Shown: positions 10,301 to 17,500 of the stretch, in pieces | How the letters are laid out: the number at the start of each line of letters is the position of its first letter | Position numbering within the stretch: the first letter of the stretch is position 1 | Assembly: GCF_000317435.1 (NCBI RefSeq) | Contig: NC_019751.1 | Location: 4,712,001-4,776,000 of the forward strand | Direction of reading: 5' to 3' | DNA: 64,000 nucleotides | Source of the DNA: Calothrix sp. PCC 6303 | GTDB lineage: Bacteria; Cyanobacteriota; Cyanobacteriia; Cyanobacteriales; Nostocaceae | Notes under the pieces: generated by a model | Database searches by the model: none | Told to the model about the DNA's origin: nothing | Seen by the model: the letters and a program-made list of their open reading frames with translations, nothing else | Made by a program: the position numbers and the translations under genes

Positions 10301-11541
10301 GTGCTAACCGTGGTTTCGGTGGTAAGGGTGGTGACTCCTGGACTGATGGTTACGGTCGTCAACCTGTAGGTGGTTTTGGTGGTCAAGCTTTCCTCACTAC
10401 AGTTAATCGTATCGTTCTGGGAGGAGGCGGTGGTGCTGGTACCTCCAATAACTCAGTGACTGGAAATGTTCCTTCCGGTGGTGGCGGCGGCGGTATCGTG
10501 ATGGTGCGCGCTGGTAAAATTTCAGGTACTGGCACCATTGAAGCGAATGGGTTTCAGGGTGTAGAACCGAATGGTACTGATGGTGGTGGTGGCGGTGGTG
10601 CAGGTGGTACTGTAATAATTCAATCTGTGACTCCATCCACCCCGAATTTGGCAATTAATGCTAGAGGTGGAAAAGGTCTGGATTCTGGCTACTTTGAACA
10701 TGGTCCCGGTGGTGGTGGTGGTGGTGGTTACATCGCTTTCCAAGGTATAACACCTACTACCGATGTCAGCGCTGGTCAACCTGGTAATGATAAAGCTGGG
10801 GGTACTGTGAACCCGAACCCTGACCCCTATGGTGCAACTGCTGGTGCTAATGGTTTATTTGAACAGAAAACTATTCCCGCAGCTGGAGTCAAACCAGGGG
10901 CTGAATGTCTTTACCCAAATGTGTTGTTGGTGAAGCGGATTACATCTGTTAATAACCAAACTCAAAATTCAGGTAGTGATAATCTGGCAGCATACAAAGA
11001 CCAAGATACTAACCCCTACGATGACAACAATATAACTATTACTAACCCCAATCCACCAGTAGAACCCGCAGATACAGAAAATTGGCTTGACCCGACTACC
11101 TTTCTAATTGGTGGTATAAATGGCGGGAACGTCAAACCCGGCGATGAAATCGAATACACCATTTACTACTTATCAGCAGGTGACACAACAGCAAGCAAAG
11201 TTTTAATATGCGATCGCGTTCCCGAAAATGTCACCTTTATGCCGACTGCATTCAATAGTTTCGCAACCAAAAATAGCAGTGGTCTTCCCGGAAGCGATCG
11301 CGGTATTGTTTGGCAATATAATGGTGTAACTGAATCCCTCACCAATACCAAGGATGGTGATACAGCCGAATATTTAGCCCCAGGAATTGACCCTGTGAGT
11401 AAATACCCTGCTATTAAATGTGATGGTTCTAATACCAATGGTGTTGTAGTTGTAAATTTGGGAAATTTACCTAATGCAACAGCACCAGGTACACCAATTA
11501 ATTCCTACGGATTTATTCGTTTCCGAGGGAAGGTCAAATAA
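7384..11541 (+). CDS. Glycine-rich secreted surface protein with duplicated domain, SdrD B-like linker and DUF11 end (1385 aa)
   Basis: A Sec signal peptide spans residues 1-47 (basic start, hydrophobic core, cleavage near VRA-EQ). The body has two homologous halves of several hundred residues. The first begins near residue 50 (GICATPGKDGTATISG) and the second near 692 (GICAAPGSDGTSTISG). Each contains KGD-LLIIQMQDA-INSTNTD and ends in Gly-rich runs. Between them lies an SdrD B-like/Cna-B domain at about 558-673 (YDVSGTLYEDTDGGDDFD; QGQYTFTNVATGTYKVKV). The last 150 residues resemble DUF11 (VKPGDEIEYTIYYLSAGD). No anchor or sorting motif is visible. Location 238 bases after the OmpA-domain gene, on the same strand, suggests it belongs with that surface module, perhaps as a passenger (inference). 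The GGT-rich codons create long spurious Pro- and Thr-rich frames on the other strand. Confidence 0.75.
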   Translation: MKSLFKNLSAIASVKKKNKYSSGVALFTAGALIAPQFLVMPAPVRAEQVGICATPGKDGTATISGIVNTYYPGTGTVNAGSTSVSIGAINPNGNTTPIAKGDLLLIIQMQDADINSTNTDAYGNGVGGDVNSNTNIVPSPLAASGYTSLNNAGRYEYAVANGPVSGGVIPLTKGTTYSYRTAAATSSEGVRSFQVVRVPQYTTATITGTLTTAAQWNGGSGGIVALDVREGLNFSAGSVVDVNGLGFRGGGSNPNGYSGSSTSTFRTTSQGSLAGIDGPKGEGIAGTPRFVARQPFGSFNVRSTTVTDDLGTPGYPNGDEGRGAPANAGGGGNEHNSGGGGGANGGAGGLGGRSYGDSQWGNTTQPTFDAAVGGFGGTPIAADPTRLIFGGGGGAGDTNDQAKPSGAGGGGGGMVLIRAGSVSGSGTINAKGADGIDSPAGALPDAGGGGGAGGTVLVTTATGNASGLTINATGGIGGDLNENNTTETDGPGAGGGGGVVYTTGGGATVNVSGGVAGLIVNGQVRNNTSNSATPGLTGINQTITASSLTTSISGSDPSCAFYDVSGTLYEDTDGGDDFDASEPKLPAAVKVILYKDNNNNNTVDTGEEVTNIPTNDQGQYTFTNVATGTYKVKVDTSDNDIPNGLTLGTSNDLTVNVSTAAVNNINFGFDRAQVSFEPDPPTPDAEPNPPAGICAAPGSDGTSTISGVVNTYYPGTQSASIGATQITIGAATGLNSAIKKGDKLLIIQMQDAEINSTNTDSYGNSNPGGAGSGSTVFNRSGYYQYVVADNSVAPTGGNLQIKESLAYTFTNADATSSRGQRRFQVIRLPQYRNTTISGTVTAAPWNGRSGGIVAVDVADTLTFSGAGKIDVSGQGFRGGGGRNTTGTGGTPQALPGNKDYVSLSTNPYHGSKGEGIAGTPKYIRNDVTTSVTINPDEGYPNGSFGRGAPGNAGGGSTDPNIEKNSANTGGGGGANRGFGGKGGDSWTDGYGRQPVGGFGGQAFLTTVNRIVLGGGGGAGTSNNSVTGNVPSGGGGGGIVMVRAGKISGTGTIEANGFQGVEPNGTDGGGGGGAGGTVIIQSVTPSTPNLAINARGGKGLDSGYFEHGPGGGGGGGYIAFQGITPTTDVSAGQPGNDKAGGTVNPNPDPYGATAGANGLFEQKTIPAAGVKPGAECLYPNVLLVKRITSVNNQTQNSGSDNLAAYKDQDTNPYDDNNITITNPNPPVEPADTENWLDPTTFLIGGINGGNVKPGDEIEYTIYYLSAGDTTASKVLICDRVPENVTFMPTAFNSFATKNSSGLPGSDRGIVWQYNGVTESLTNTKDGDTAEYLAPGIDPVSKYPAIKCDGSNTNGVVVVNLGNLPNATAPGTPINSYGFIRFRGKVK

Positions 11542-11629
11542 TAGACATCTCCAGAAATTTCCGAACTTTCTGAAATTAACATTCATTACCTGAAACCCCT
11601 GTAGAGACCTAGCATTGCTACGTCTCTAC
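11542..11629. repeat. Short element: AGACATCTCC end plus GTAGAGAC palindrome
   Basis: Directly after the stop codon the sequence TAGACATCTCCAGA leads, after 47 bases, to AAACCCCTGTAGAGAC and an imperfect palindrome at 11601-11629 (arms GTAGAGACCTAGCA and TGCTACGTCTCTAC, one mismatch). The element at 23561-23650 has the same order of parts. Unlike that copy, no matching right-hand GGAGATGTCT is seen here, so this one looks truncated. Confidence 0.6.
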
Positions 11630-11663
11630 GTCAACCCTAGATGATACTTAAAACATCAAAAAT

Positions 11664-12902
11664 TCAATCAGAATTATTTGATTCTTGAGAATATCCACAC
11701 TCTTTACAATAAGATAAATGTTTATAAGTCATACTGTGACAGTTAGGACATTCAACATATTGATAATAACCACAGTGGGGACAGTAAGCATCGTTGTGTC
11801 TGATTTTCTTTGCACAATTGACACAGCGTGATTTTTGAATTCTATTACTTGCTTGGGATTTGGGATTTAAAACGAATTTTTGAGCAAGTTTGATAATTCC
11901 AAAACCAATTAAGGGAATTAGTAAGATATAAATATAATTGACAAGAAAAAGCAAACCACCCAGAATATTGCTAACAATATCAAAGATAAATTTGAATATT
12001 ATTCCAATTTGGAGAAACTCGAATATTTTCAGAATGAGGGGAATAAAAAATATGACTAGTAAATGCCAACTAATCAGAGAAACAAGTCCATATCTTCGAC
12101 GTTGAGCAAATTTATCAACTAATAGAGCAACAATAATTAGTGGTAGCAGAAAGAAAGACTGCAAAGCTAGTTGAATACTAGGATACCAAAAAGCAGCTTG
12201 ATTATAGCCCTTTTCAACTACCGTGAATTTGTCGTTATCTTTTAAAAATACTAAAAAAGTATAACTATCTGGGTTTGTGAGTAATTGATTTTGAAAATTA
12301 GAATTTTCCTGATTCAGAGTAGCGATATTGCGGGTATTTTTATCTAAATCTTGTTTGGCTTTTTCTGCGCCAACTGTATTAATCGATTGATTCCGAGGTT
12401 GTCCAGCAATTTTCTCTAAGAGTGAGGAATCATATTGATTACGAATAGTCCTATTTGCCTGCTCTAAATTACTAATTTTGGATTGGTTACTAGTAATATT
12501 TTCAAGAATCTTTTTGTTTTCCGTATTGGCAACTTTATTTTTGATTCCATCAAAACTCAAACATATTTCTGATAACTTACCCAAACGAGATTGTTGCGCT
12601 TGCTGTGGGAATGAAAGATTATCTTTTTGTTGTGTTAAGGCTAATTTGATAATCTCAAAGTCTTTATTTTTCTTGGTTTCATTCCGATAATTTTGCCATT
12701 GTGAATAACAAGGATAAGCTTCAGTCGGACTAAAATGCCATCTGCTAATATCATCTAGTCCAGAAAATACATTACTCAGGATAAAAATATCAATTAAAAC
12801 AATAACAATCAAACTAACTCTATTTAATGGTTCATTATTGATTGTTCTGCTTCGATGAAAAAATTGACGAAAAAAACGGTTAATTCTGGCAAACATAAAC
12901 AA
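11664..12902 (-). CDS. Membrane protein with coiled coil and C-terminal double zinc ribbon (412 aa)
   Basis: Hydrophobic segments lie at about residues 28-46 and in a cluster at about 238-345. The stretch between is Asn/Gln/Lys/Glu-rich and likely coiled coil, perhaps periplasmic or stalk-like. The last 55 residues carry repeated CxxC pairs (CVNCAKKIRHNDAYCPHCGY, then CPNCHSMTYKHLSYCKECGY), so two zinc ribbons should face the cytoplasm. The family is not recognised beyond this. It sits alone on the minus strand, convergent with the glycine-rich protein gene. Asp/Asn-rich and AT-rich sequence gives no sign of truncation. Function unknown. Confidence 0.7.
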   Translation of the reverse strand: MFMFARINRFFRQFFHRSRTINNEPLNRVSLIVIVLIDIFILSNVFSGLDDISRWHFSPTEAYPCYSQWQNYRNETKKNKDFEIIKLALTQQKDNLSFPQQAQQSRLGKLSEICLSFDGIKNKVANTENKKILENITSNQSKISNLEQANRTIRNQYDSSLLEKIAGQPRNQSINTVGAEKAKQDLDKNTRNIATLNQENSNFQNQLLTNPDSYTFLVFLKDNDKFTVVEKGYNQAAFWYPSIQLALQSFFLLPLIIVALLVDKFAQRRRYGLVSLISWHLLVIFFIPLILKIFEFLQIGIIFKFIFDIVSNILGGLLFLVNYIYILLIPLIGFGIIKLAQKFVLNPKSQASNRIQKSRCVNCAKKIRHNDAYCPHCGYYQYVECPNCHSMTYKHLSYCKECGYSQESNNSD

Positions 12903-13304
12903 TGAACAGTTCAGGTATATTTATGAACACGATTTTACCTATATAAGAGCATGTTTGAAAAGTTTTAGAAGGTATAATTTATCATTCTGTAGTTTGCTTC
13001 TCCGTAGGAGTGTGGAGCCAGTCCTTTCAAGGCGAACTAATGTACTAGCTTTTCTGTCCAAAATACACGTCCAATTAACCCCCTAAAAATAAGGCTTGTG
13101 ATAAATCTTCGACAATATGAATCAAAAGCGTGAAAATTACATCAAAGTCAATAGACTAGGCTCCGCCTCCAGTGCAGATAAGAGGCTCCACCTTAAAGTC
13201 ATGGTTCCCAGGCAGAGCCTAGGAACCAGTCAATGATACAAAAACTGTATGTTGAAAATCAGATCAAAGTCAACAGCCTAAACTTAAAACCCAAACGTGG
13301 TGAA
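12903..13304. other. 402-bp gap with dispersed repeat and MITE-like end
   Basis: No gene is seen. The stretch AGCATGTTTGAAAAGTTTTA near 12949-12968 resembles the end of the inverted-repeat element at 39669-39803. The 13143-13250 part is a copy of the repeat also found at 62685-62770. The sequence CATTCTGTAG-TTGC-CCGTAGG near 12985 recurs in diverged form near 17213. Confidence 0.5.
13143..13250 (-). repeat. Dispersed repeat copy 1 (hairpin-bearing, about 100 bp)
   Basis: Read on the minus strand, 13250-13197 matches 62685-62738 on the plus strand at 50 of 54 positions by eye, with looser similarity over the next 35-50 bases (CTCTTAT, ACTGGAG-CGG). The core GGTTCCTAGGC-TCT-GCCTGGGAACC folds as a near-perfect hairpin. 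No coding capacity is visible. Confidence 0.7.
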
Positions 13305-13802
13305 TTAATCTTCTAAGTCTTCAGCCATACCAGGATTTATGAGTGTAATATCGTACTCAGTGGAATCCGTTTGATTAGTTCTGGTGGTATCTTTCAACAG
13401 ATAGTAAATTGCCCGTACCTGGGGACCAAAAATGATTTCGTCTTCATTTTTCAAGTCATGTGCTGACATCTTTCGTCCATTGATCATCAGACCATTGGCA
13501 CTGGGTTTTCCGTTAGCATCACCATCTACAATCCGATAATAGTAGCTTTGATTATTTTCCCGTGGAAGTTTAACTAGTCTGGCATGACAGCGGGAGACAA
13601 ATTGCGACACTAAGCGAATATCACAACTGTGGTTTCTACCAAGGGAATAGACATGATTTTCCAGGGTAAATTCCTTACGTCCCTGCTCATCCTGTAATAT
13701 GAGTAAATGATTTTCGTTAGTTTCTGGTGTCATTGAGGAATCGTTGCTCACGACGGATGAACTCTGATTAACTAAAATTTGTTGATTGTTTTTTCCTGCC
13801 AT
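13305..13802 (-). CDS. FHA domain protein (165 aa)
   Basis: The protein has an N-terminal Ser/Asn-rich tail of about 35 residues and then a forkhead-associated domain at about 45-135. The canonical motifs are present: YSLGRNHSCDIRL with the GR pair, VSRCHARL with the S-x-x-H core, and NGLMINGR with the NG pair. FHA domains bind phosphothreonine peptides, so it likely acts as a cytoplasmic adaptor in Ser/Thr kinase signalling. No kinase or phosphatase gene is adjacent. The short acidic C-terminal tail (GMAEDLED) is unremarkable. Its partner is unknown. Confidence 0.85.
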   Translation of the reverse strand: MAGKNNQQILVNQSSSVVSNDSSMTPETNENHLLILQDEQGRKEFTLENHVYSLGRNHSCDIRLVSQFVSRCHARLVKLPRENNQSYYYRIVDGDANGKPSANGLMINGRKMSAHDLKNEDEIIFGPQVRAIYYLLKDTTRTNQTDSTEYDITLINPGMAEDLED

Positions 13803-14136
13803 TCTCTGAATTATAGTTTTTGCTGAAAGACGATTTGGGGGCTAAATTAAGCAGTTTTATAGGTTAAAGAAAAAGAAAGTAACTTGAAGTTTACTTTCCC
13901 TAGCATTAATAGCGACTTTAGGCACTTTTTAGCCACTTTTAAGTAGGTTTGCGGTTAGGGCTGCAATAGACTGTACCCACACATTGTATTTTCTTTACTA
14001 GAAAACTAGAAAAACTAGCGTAAAATTAAGTATTTTTTGATATATTTTGGATGTGATGTTGTTATCACCACAGTCTAACCTGAGTTTAGTTAAACTAGAT
14101 ATTTCACAATACTAATTTTATCAAGTCTACTTAAAA
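13803..14136. other. 334-bp gap between copper ATPase end and FHA gene
   Basis: Both flanking genes are on the minus strand, so this holds the ATPase terminator and the FHA promoter. A terminator-like hairpin is annotated at 13861-13898. No reading frame of interest is visible in the rest. Confidence 0.5.
13861..13898 (-). terminator. Candidate rho-independent terminator of the copper ATPase gene
   Basis: On the minus strand GAAAGTAA pairs with TTACTTTC (13875-13898), with additional pairing inside the loop, and is followed by TTTTTCTTT. The stem is AT-rich, so its strength is uncertain. It lies about 240 bases past the ATPase stop. Confidence 0.45.
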
Positions 14137-16563
14137 TTAGCGCTTGTAAGTAAACCATCTTAAAAGTAGGGAATTTGTCACCACGCTTACTGAACTAAAA
14201 GCCATTAGCAGGGCTGCGCCTGCTGGGCTGAGAATAAAGCCTAGACTTGGTAGCATGACACCAGCAGCCAAAGGTATGCCAACTGTATTATACGCAAAAG
14301 CCCAGAATAAATTCTGGCGAATTTTACTAAATGTAGCCCGACTGAGTTCGATGGCGGTGATCACGTCAGTTAATTCGTCTCGCATCAAGATGATTTCGGC
14401 GGTTTCCATGGCGACATCGGTACCAGAATGGAGGGAAATACCGACATCAGCTTGGGATAATGCGGGAGCATCGTTGATACCATCACCCACCATCGCCACA
14501 ATTGATTTTTGGGGAGAATTGGGATGAAATTCACCTTTTTGGAGAGATTCAATGATGGCGGCTTTTTTAGCAGGGGGAACACCCGCAATAATATCGCTTT
14601 TGTTGATGCCTAGTTGCTGCGCGATCGCATTCACGGCTTCGAGGCGATCTCCGCTGAGTAGCATGACCCTTAAACCCATTTTCTGTAGGTGTTTTATGGT
14701 GTTTTGGGCATCACTTCTGAGGGTGTCGGTTGCGGCGATAATTCCGGCTAGTTGTCCATTTTTTGTTAAGTAAATAATTGTTTTACCAGCTTGTGCCAAT
14801 TCTTGAGTTATGGTTTCGGCTTGTTGATTCAAGCTAATTCCATGCCAACTTAACCAATCGGCATTTCCCAAAAGGATGGTTTTTCCCTGCACCACAGCCG
14901 AGACACCGAGTCCCGGCTCTGTATAAAAATCTTCAGCTTGGGGAATGATTAATTTTCGTTTTGCGGCTTCTGCCTGAATAGCGATCGCTAACGGGTGGGA
15001 AGTACCACTTTCGGCAGCAGATGCAAATTCCAATAACTGGGAATCTTCCTCTGAAGTTAGGGAAATACAATCCGTTACCGTAGGTTTACCAGTAGTTAAT
15101 GTTCCTGTTTTGTCAAAGACAATAGTTTTTAGGTGATGTACTTTTTCTAAGACATCACCACCTTTAATTAACAAACCCCGTTCGGCACTCATTGCCGTTC
15201 CCACCATAATTGCAGTGGGTGTTGCTAATCCTAGCGCGCAGGGACAGGCTACAACCATAACAGCGATGGCTAATTTCAAACTCAGCAACAAATTGGAGGG
15301 GGAATGCTCAACTCCCACCTGGTGTGACATTCCCATGCCGTCGGACATCGGGATATTACCCCAAAGATTTGCCCCAATAAAGTACCAAAACAGAAACGTT
15401 ACTAAAGAAGCAGCCAAAACAAAGTAGGTAAAATAACCCGAAACAATATCAGCAAACCTCTGAACCGGGGCTTTGCGGTTTTGGGCAGTTTCCACCAGAG
15501 CGACAATTTGGGCAATAGTAGTATCATCACCAGTACGATTCGCCTCGATAGCCAGCATACCCAATTGATTGAGTGTACCAGCCGTGACAGTATCCCCCAC
15601 TTGCTTCAACAGGGCGACAGATTCACCAGTCAACATCGCTTCATCTACCGTGCTTTGTCCATAAATGATTTCACCATCAACCGGGATTTTTTCCCCCGGC
15701 AATACCTGCACCCATTCACCAACTCGCACCTGTTCGGCAGGAATTTCCACGACTGATTCAAAGAGATTTAGGGCAATTGGGAAAATGGTACCAGATTCTT
15801 CTCCCCCTGCTCCCTGCTTCTTCTTCGGTTTCCCAATTAATTTCGCTTGTTGAGGTTGCAGTGCCAATAATTTTCTAAATGCTGATGCTGCCTTTCCCCT
15901 TGCACTTTGTTCTAGGGTTTTCCCCAATAACATGAAACCTAAAATCATCACAGGCTCATCAAAAAAGCATTCCCAGCCTAGTTGAGGAAATAGCAGCGCC
16001 ACTACACTGGCAGTATATGCCGTCAAAGTTCCTAAACCCACGAGGGTGTTCATGTTGGGGGAATTGCGCCACCAACTCAGCCACCCATCAACTAAAATAG
16101 GACGACCAGGAATCAAAATTGCTAAAGTTGCTAAGGCAAAGTGTAACCAAATGTTGTGGAGAAACGGCACACTAAAACCTAAGATGCTACTGACATGACC
16201 CATGACCGATAAGGCTAATAATAAACTAGCGATCGCTAATTGCTGCCTAGCCGAACGCATTTCATGATGACGCTTGGTGTTGAGGGTTGCAGCGGTTTGT
16301 TTTCCCTGACGAACTTGGGTTAAAAAGCCAACTGATGTTAAATGTTGCGCTAAAGCATCAGCGTCAACAGTTCCAGTTTCATACTCAACCACTGCCACAT
16401 CAGTTGCCAGATTTACAGCAGCTGTTTTTACTCCAGGATATTGACTCAAATGACGCTCGACAGTTCGCATACAGCCAGCGCACTTCATCCCCCCTACATC
16501 AAGAATAACTTTAGTGTTCACGGTAATAGTCTGCGGTTGTTCGGTTTTGGGAAGAAGTTGCAT
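14137..16563 (-). CDS. Copper-translocating P1B-type ATPase (CtaA/CopA class, 808 aa)
   Basis: The protein has an N-terminal heavy-metal-associated domain with metal ligands Cys28 and Cys31 (GGMKCAGC) and eight expected membrane segments. The actuator domain contains TGES, the CPC ion site is at about 440-442 (VVACPCALGLATP), the phosphorylation site is Asp484 (DKTGTLTTGKPT), and GDGINDAPAL completes the hinge. CPC and the HMA sequence indicate Cu(I) transport. In cyanobacteria CtaA-type pumps feed copper across the plasma membrane towards plastocyanin and cytochrome oxidase while PacS acts at thylakoids. The MKCAGC form favours CtaA, but this is from memory. A G-rich repeat tract at 15801-15817 codes for the KKKQGAGGEESG loop near residue 250. 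No chaperone or regulator gene is adjacent. Confidence 0.9.
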   Translation of the reverse strand: MQLLPKTEQPQTITVNTKVILDVGGMKCAGCMRTVERHLSQYPGVKTAAVNLATDVAVVEYETGTVDADALAQHLTSVGFLTQVRQGKQTAATLNTKRHHEMRSARQQLAIASLLLALSVMGHVSSILGFSVPFLHNIWLHFALATLAILIPGRPILVDGWLSWWRNSPNMNTLVGLGTLTAYTASVVALLFPQLGWECFFDEPVMILGFMLLGKTLEQSARGKAASAFRKLLALQPQQAKLIGKPKKKQGAGGEESGTIFPIALNLFESVVEIPAEQVRVGEWVQVLPGEKIPVDGEIIYGQSTVDEAMLTGESVALLKQVGDTVTAGTLNQLGMLAIEANRTGDDTTIAQIVALVETAQNRKAPVQRFADIVSGYFTYFVLAASLVTFLFWYFIGANLWGNIPMSDGMGMSHQVGVEHSPSNLLLSLKLAIAVMVVACPCALGLATPTAIMVGTAMSAERGLLIKGGDVLEKVHHLKTIVFDKTGTLTTGKPTVTDCISLTSEEDSQLLEFASAAESGTSHPLAIAIQAEAAKRKLIIPQAEDFYTEPGLGVSAVVQGKTILLGNADWLSWHGISLNQQAETITQELAQAGKTIIYLTKNGQLAGIIAATDTLRSDAQNTIKHLQKMGLRVMLLSGDRLEAVNAIAQQLGINKSDIIAGVPPAKKAAIIESLQKGEFHPNSPQKSIVAMVGDGINDAPALSQADVGISLHSGTDVAMETAEIILMRDELTDVITAIELSRATFSKIRQNLFWAFAYNTVGIPLAAGVMLPSLGFILSPAGAALLMAFSSVSVVTNSLLLRWFTYKR
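15801..15817 (-). repeat. GCAGGGAGCAGGGGG tract inside the copper ATPase gene
   Basis: On the coding strand GCAGGGAGCAGGGGGAG is read as part of Lys-Lys-Gln-Gly-Ala-Gly-Gly-Glu, within the actuator region between membrane segments. The same motif is in the beta-helix gene at 5005-5038 and between genes elsewhere, so it is probably an in-frame repeat insertion. Confidence 0.6.
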
Positions 16564-17340
16564 GGCAAATTGTTTAAGTCAACTAAAAAACTTTAACGTT
16601 GCATAATTGGCATATCTACTTTGAGGGTAGGCTATATTTCTTATCTTGACATGCTTGACGTGCTGTCGGATCTGTTAAATTTTTCTGTAATTCTCAGCTA
16701 ATACCAATTTCACACAAAGAATACGACAGATTGTTTCTAGGGGTAAAGCGCAATGCCTATTGGTGTCAACTTCAGCTAAAAAGCTCTTGAAATCTCATTT
16801 CCAGGCTCTGGGTATTGGTGACATTAAAATAATCAAAACATGCATTGTTTTATGGACAAACTGAATTAAATCAAAATTAAATTGCCTGAATATGCATAAT
16901 TATCCCTTCGTAGTACCCATAGACATACAGTATATCTATGGCTAGGTTTCATTATTTAGATTGCCGAAGTCAAGATATTGTTTAGCCAATTACAACTTCT
17001 AGTAAGGATATGAAAAAATTATGCTTTCTACAAAGAAGAGTTTTAAAGCTTGAAGTTGACTACAGCTTGAGGCAATGTAAGTGTTTATACAAAATTCAAT
17101 GTATATTGTCGCTGCCTAGTATAGGCTGGAAGGAAGCATAAGTTAGTACCAAACAGTCTCTCTTCTCTAATTATATATACTAAGTGGCTACGCAAAATTA
17201 AATATATATTGTTATTCTGTAGCTTGCGAACCGTAGGGTGAGATGAAGCAATCCCAAAAATTTGAGCGTTTCGGAATGCATGATTAATTTTGCACTACTA
17301 CTTATGGAACTTGAAAACTACACTATGTACAAAATAAAGT
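16564..17340. other. 777-bp gap upstream of the CHAT-CHASE2 operon
   Basis: The gap separates divergent genes, so it should carry promoters for the copper ATPase (minus) and for the sigma-like operon (plus). I see a 7-bp inverted repeat, CCATAGA and TCTATGG, at 16917-16941. A CTGTAG-TTGCG-CCGTAGGG stretch near 17216 is related to the one near 12988. No gene is evident. The length suggests a long or regulated leader. Confidence 0.4.
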
Positions 17341-17499
17341 ATGACACAGAAAAAAACTCAAAAAAAATTTGGACAATTTTTAAAGGCTTTAGAAATAGCT
17401 ATTCATAAAAAAATAAATGGAAAGAACACTTTTCCCGAGAAATCATATCTTCTAAGGAATTATACTTGCGGAGATAGTTTTAATGGGCTGAGAGGATAA
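17341..17499 (+). CDS. Possible 52-aa small protein directly ahead of the sigma-like gene
   Basis: ATG at 17341 opens a 52-codon frame that ends in TAA at 17497-17499, leaving one base before the next ATG at 17501. The peptide begins MTQKKTQKKFGQFLKAL, is Lys-rich and basic, and ends SFNGLRG. No good ribosome site precedes it. The AGAGG that serves the sigma-like gene lies inside its last codons, so the two could be translationally coupled. It may be a leader peptide, a true small regulator or chance. I do not recognise the sequence. Confidence 0.35.
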   Translation: MTQKKTQKKFGQFLKALEIAIHKKINGKNTFPEKSYLLRNYTCGDSFNGLRG

Positions 17500-17500
17500 G

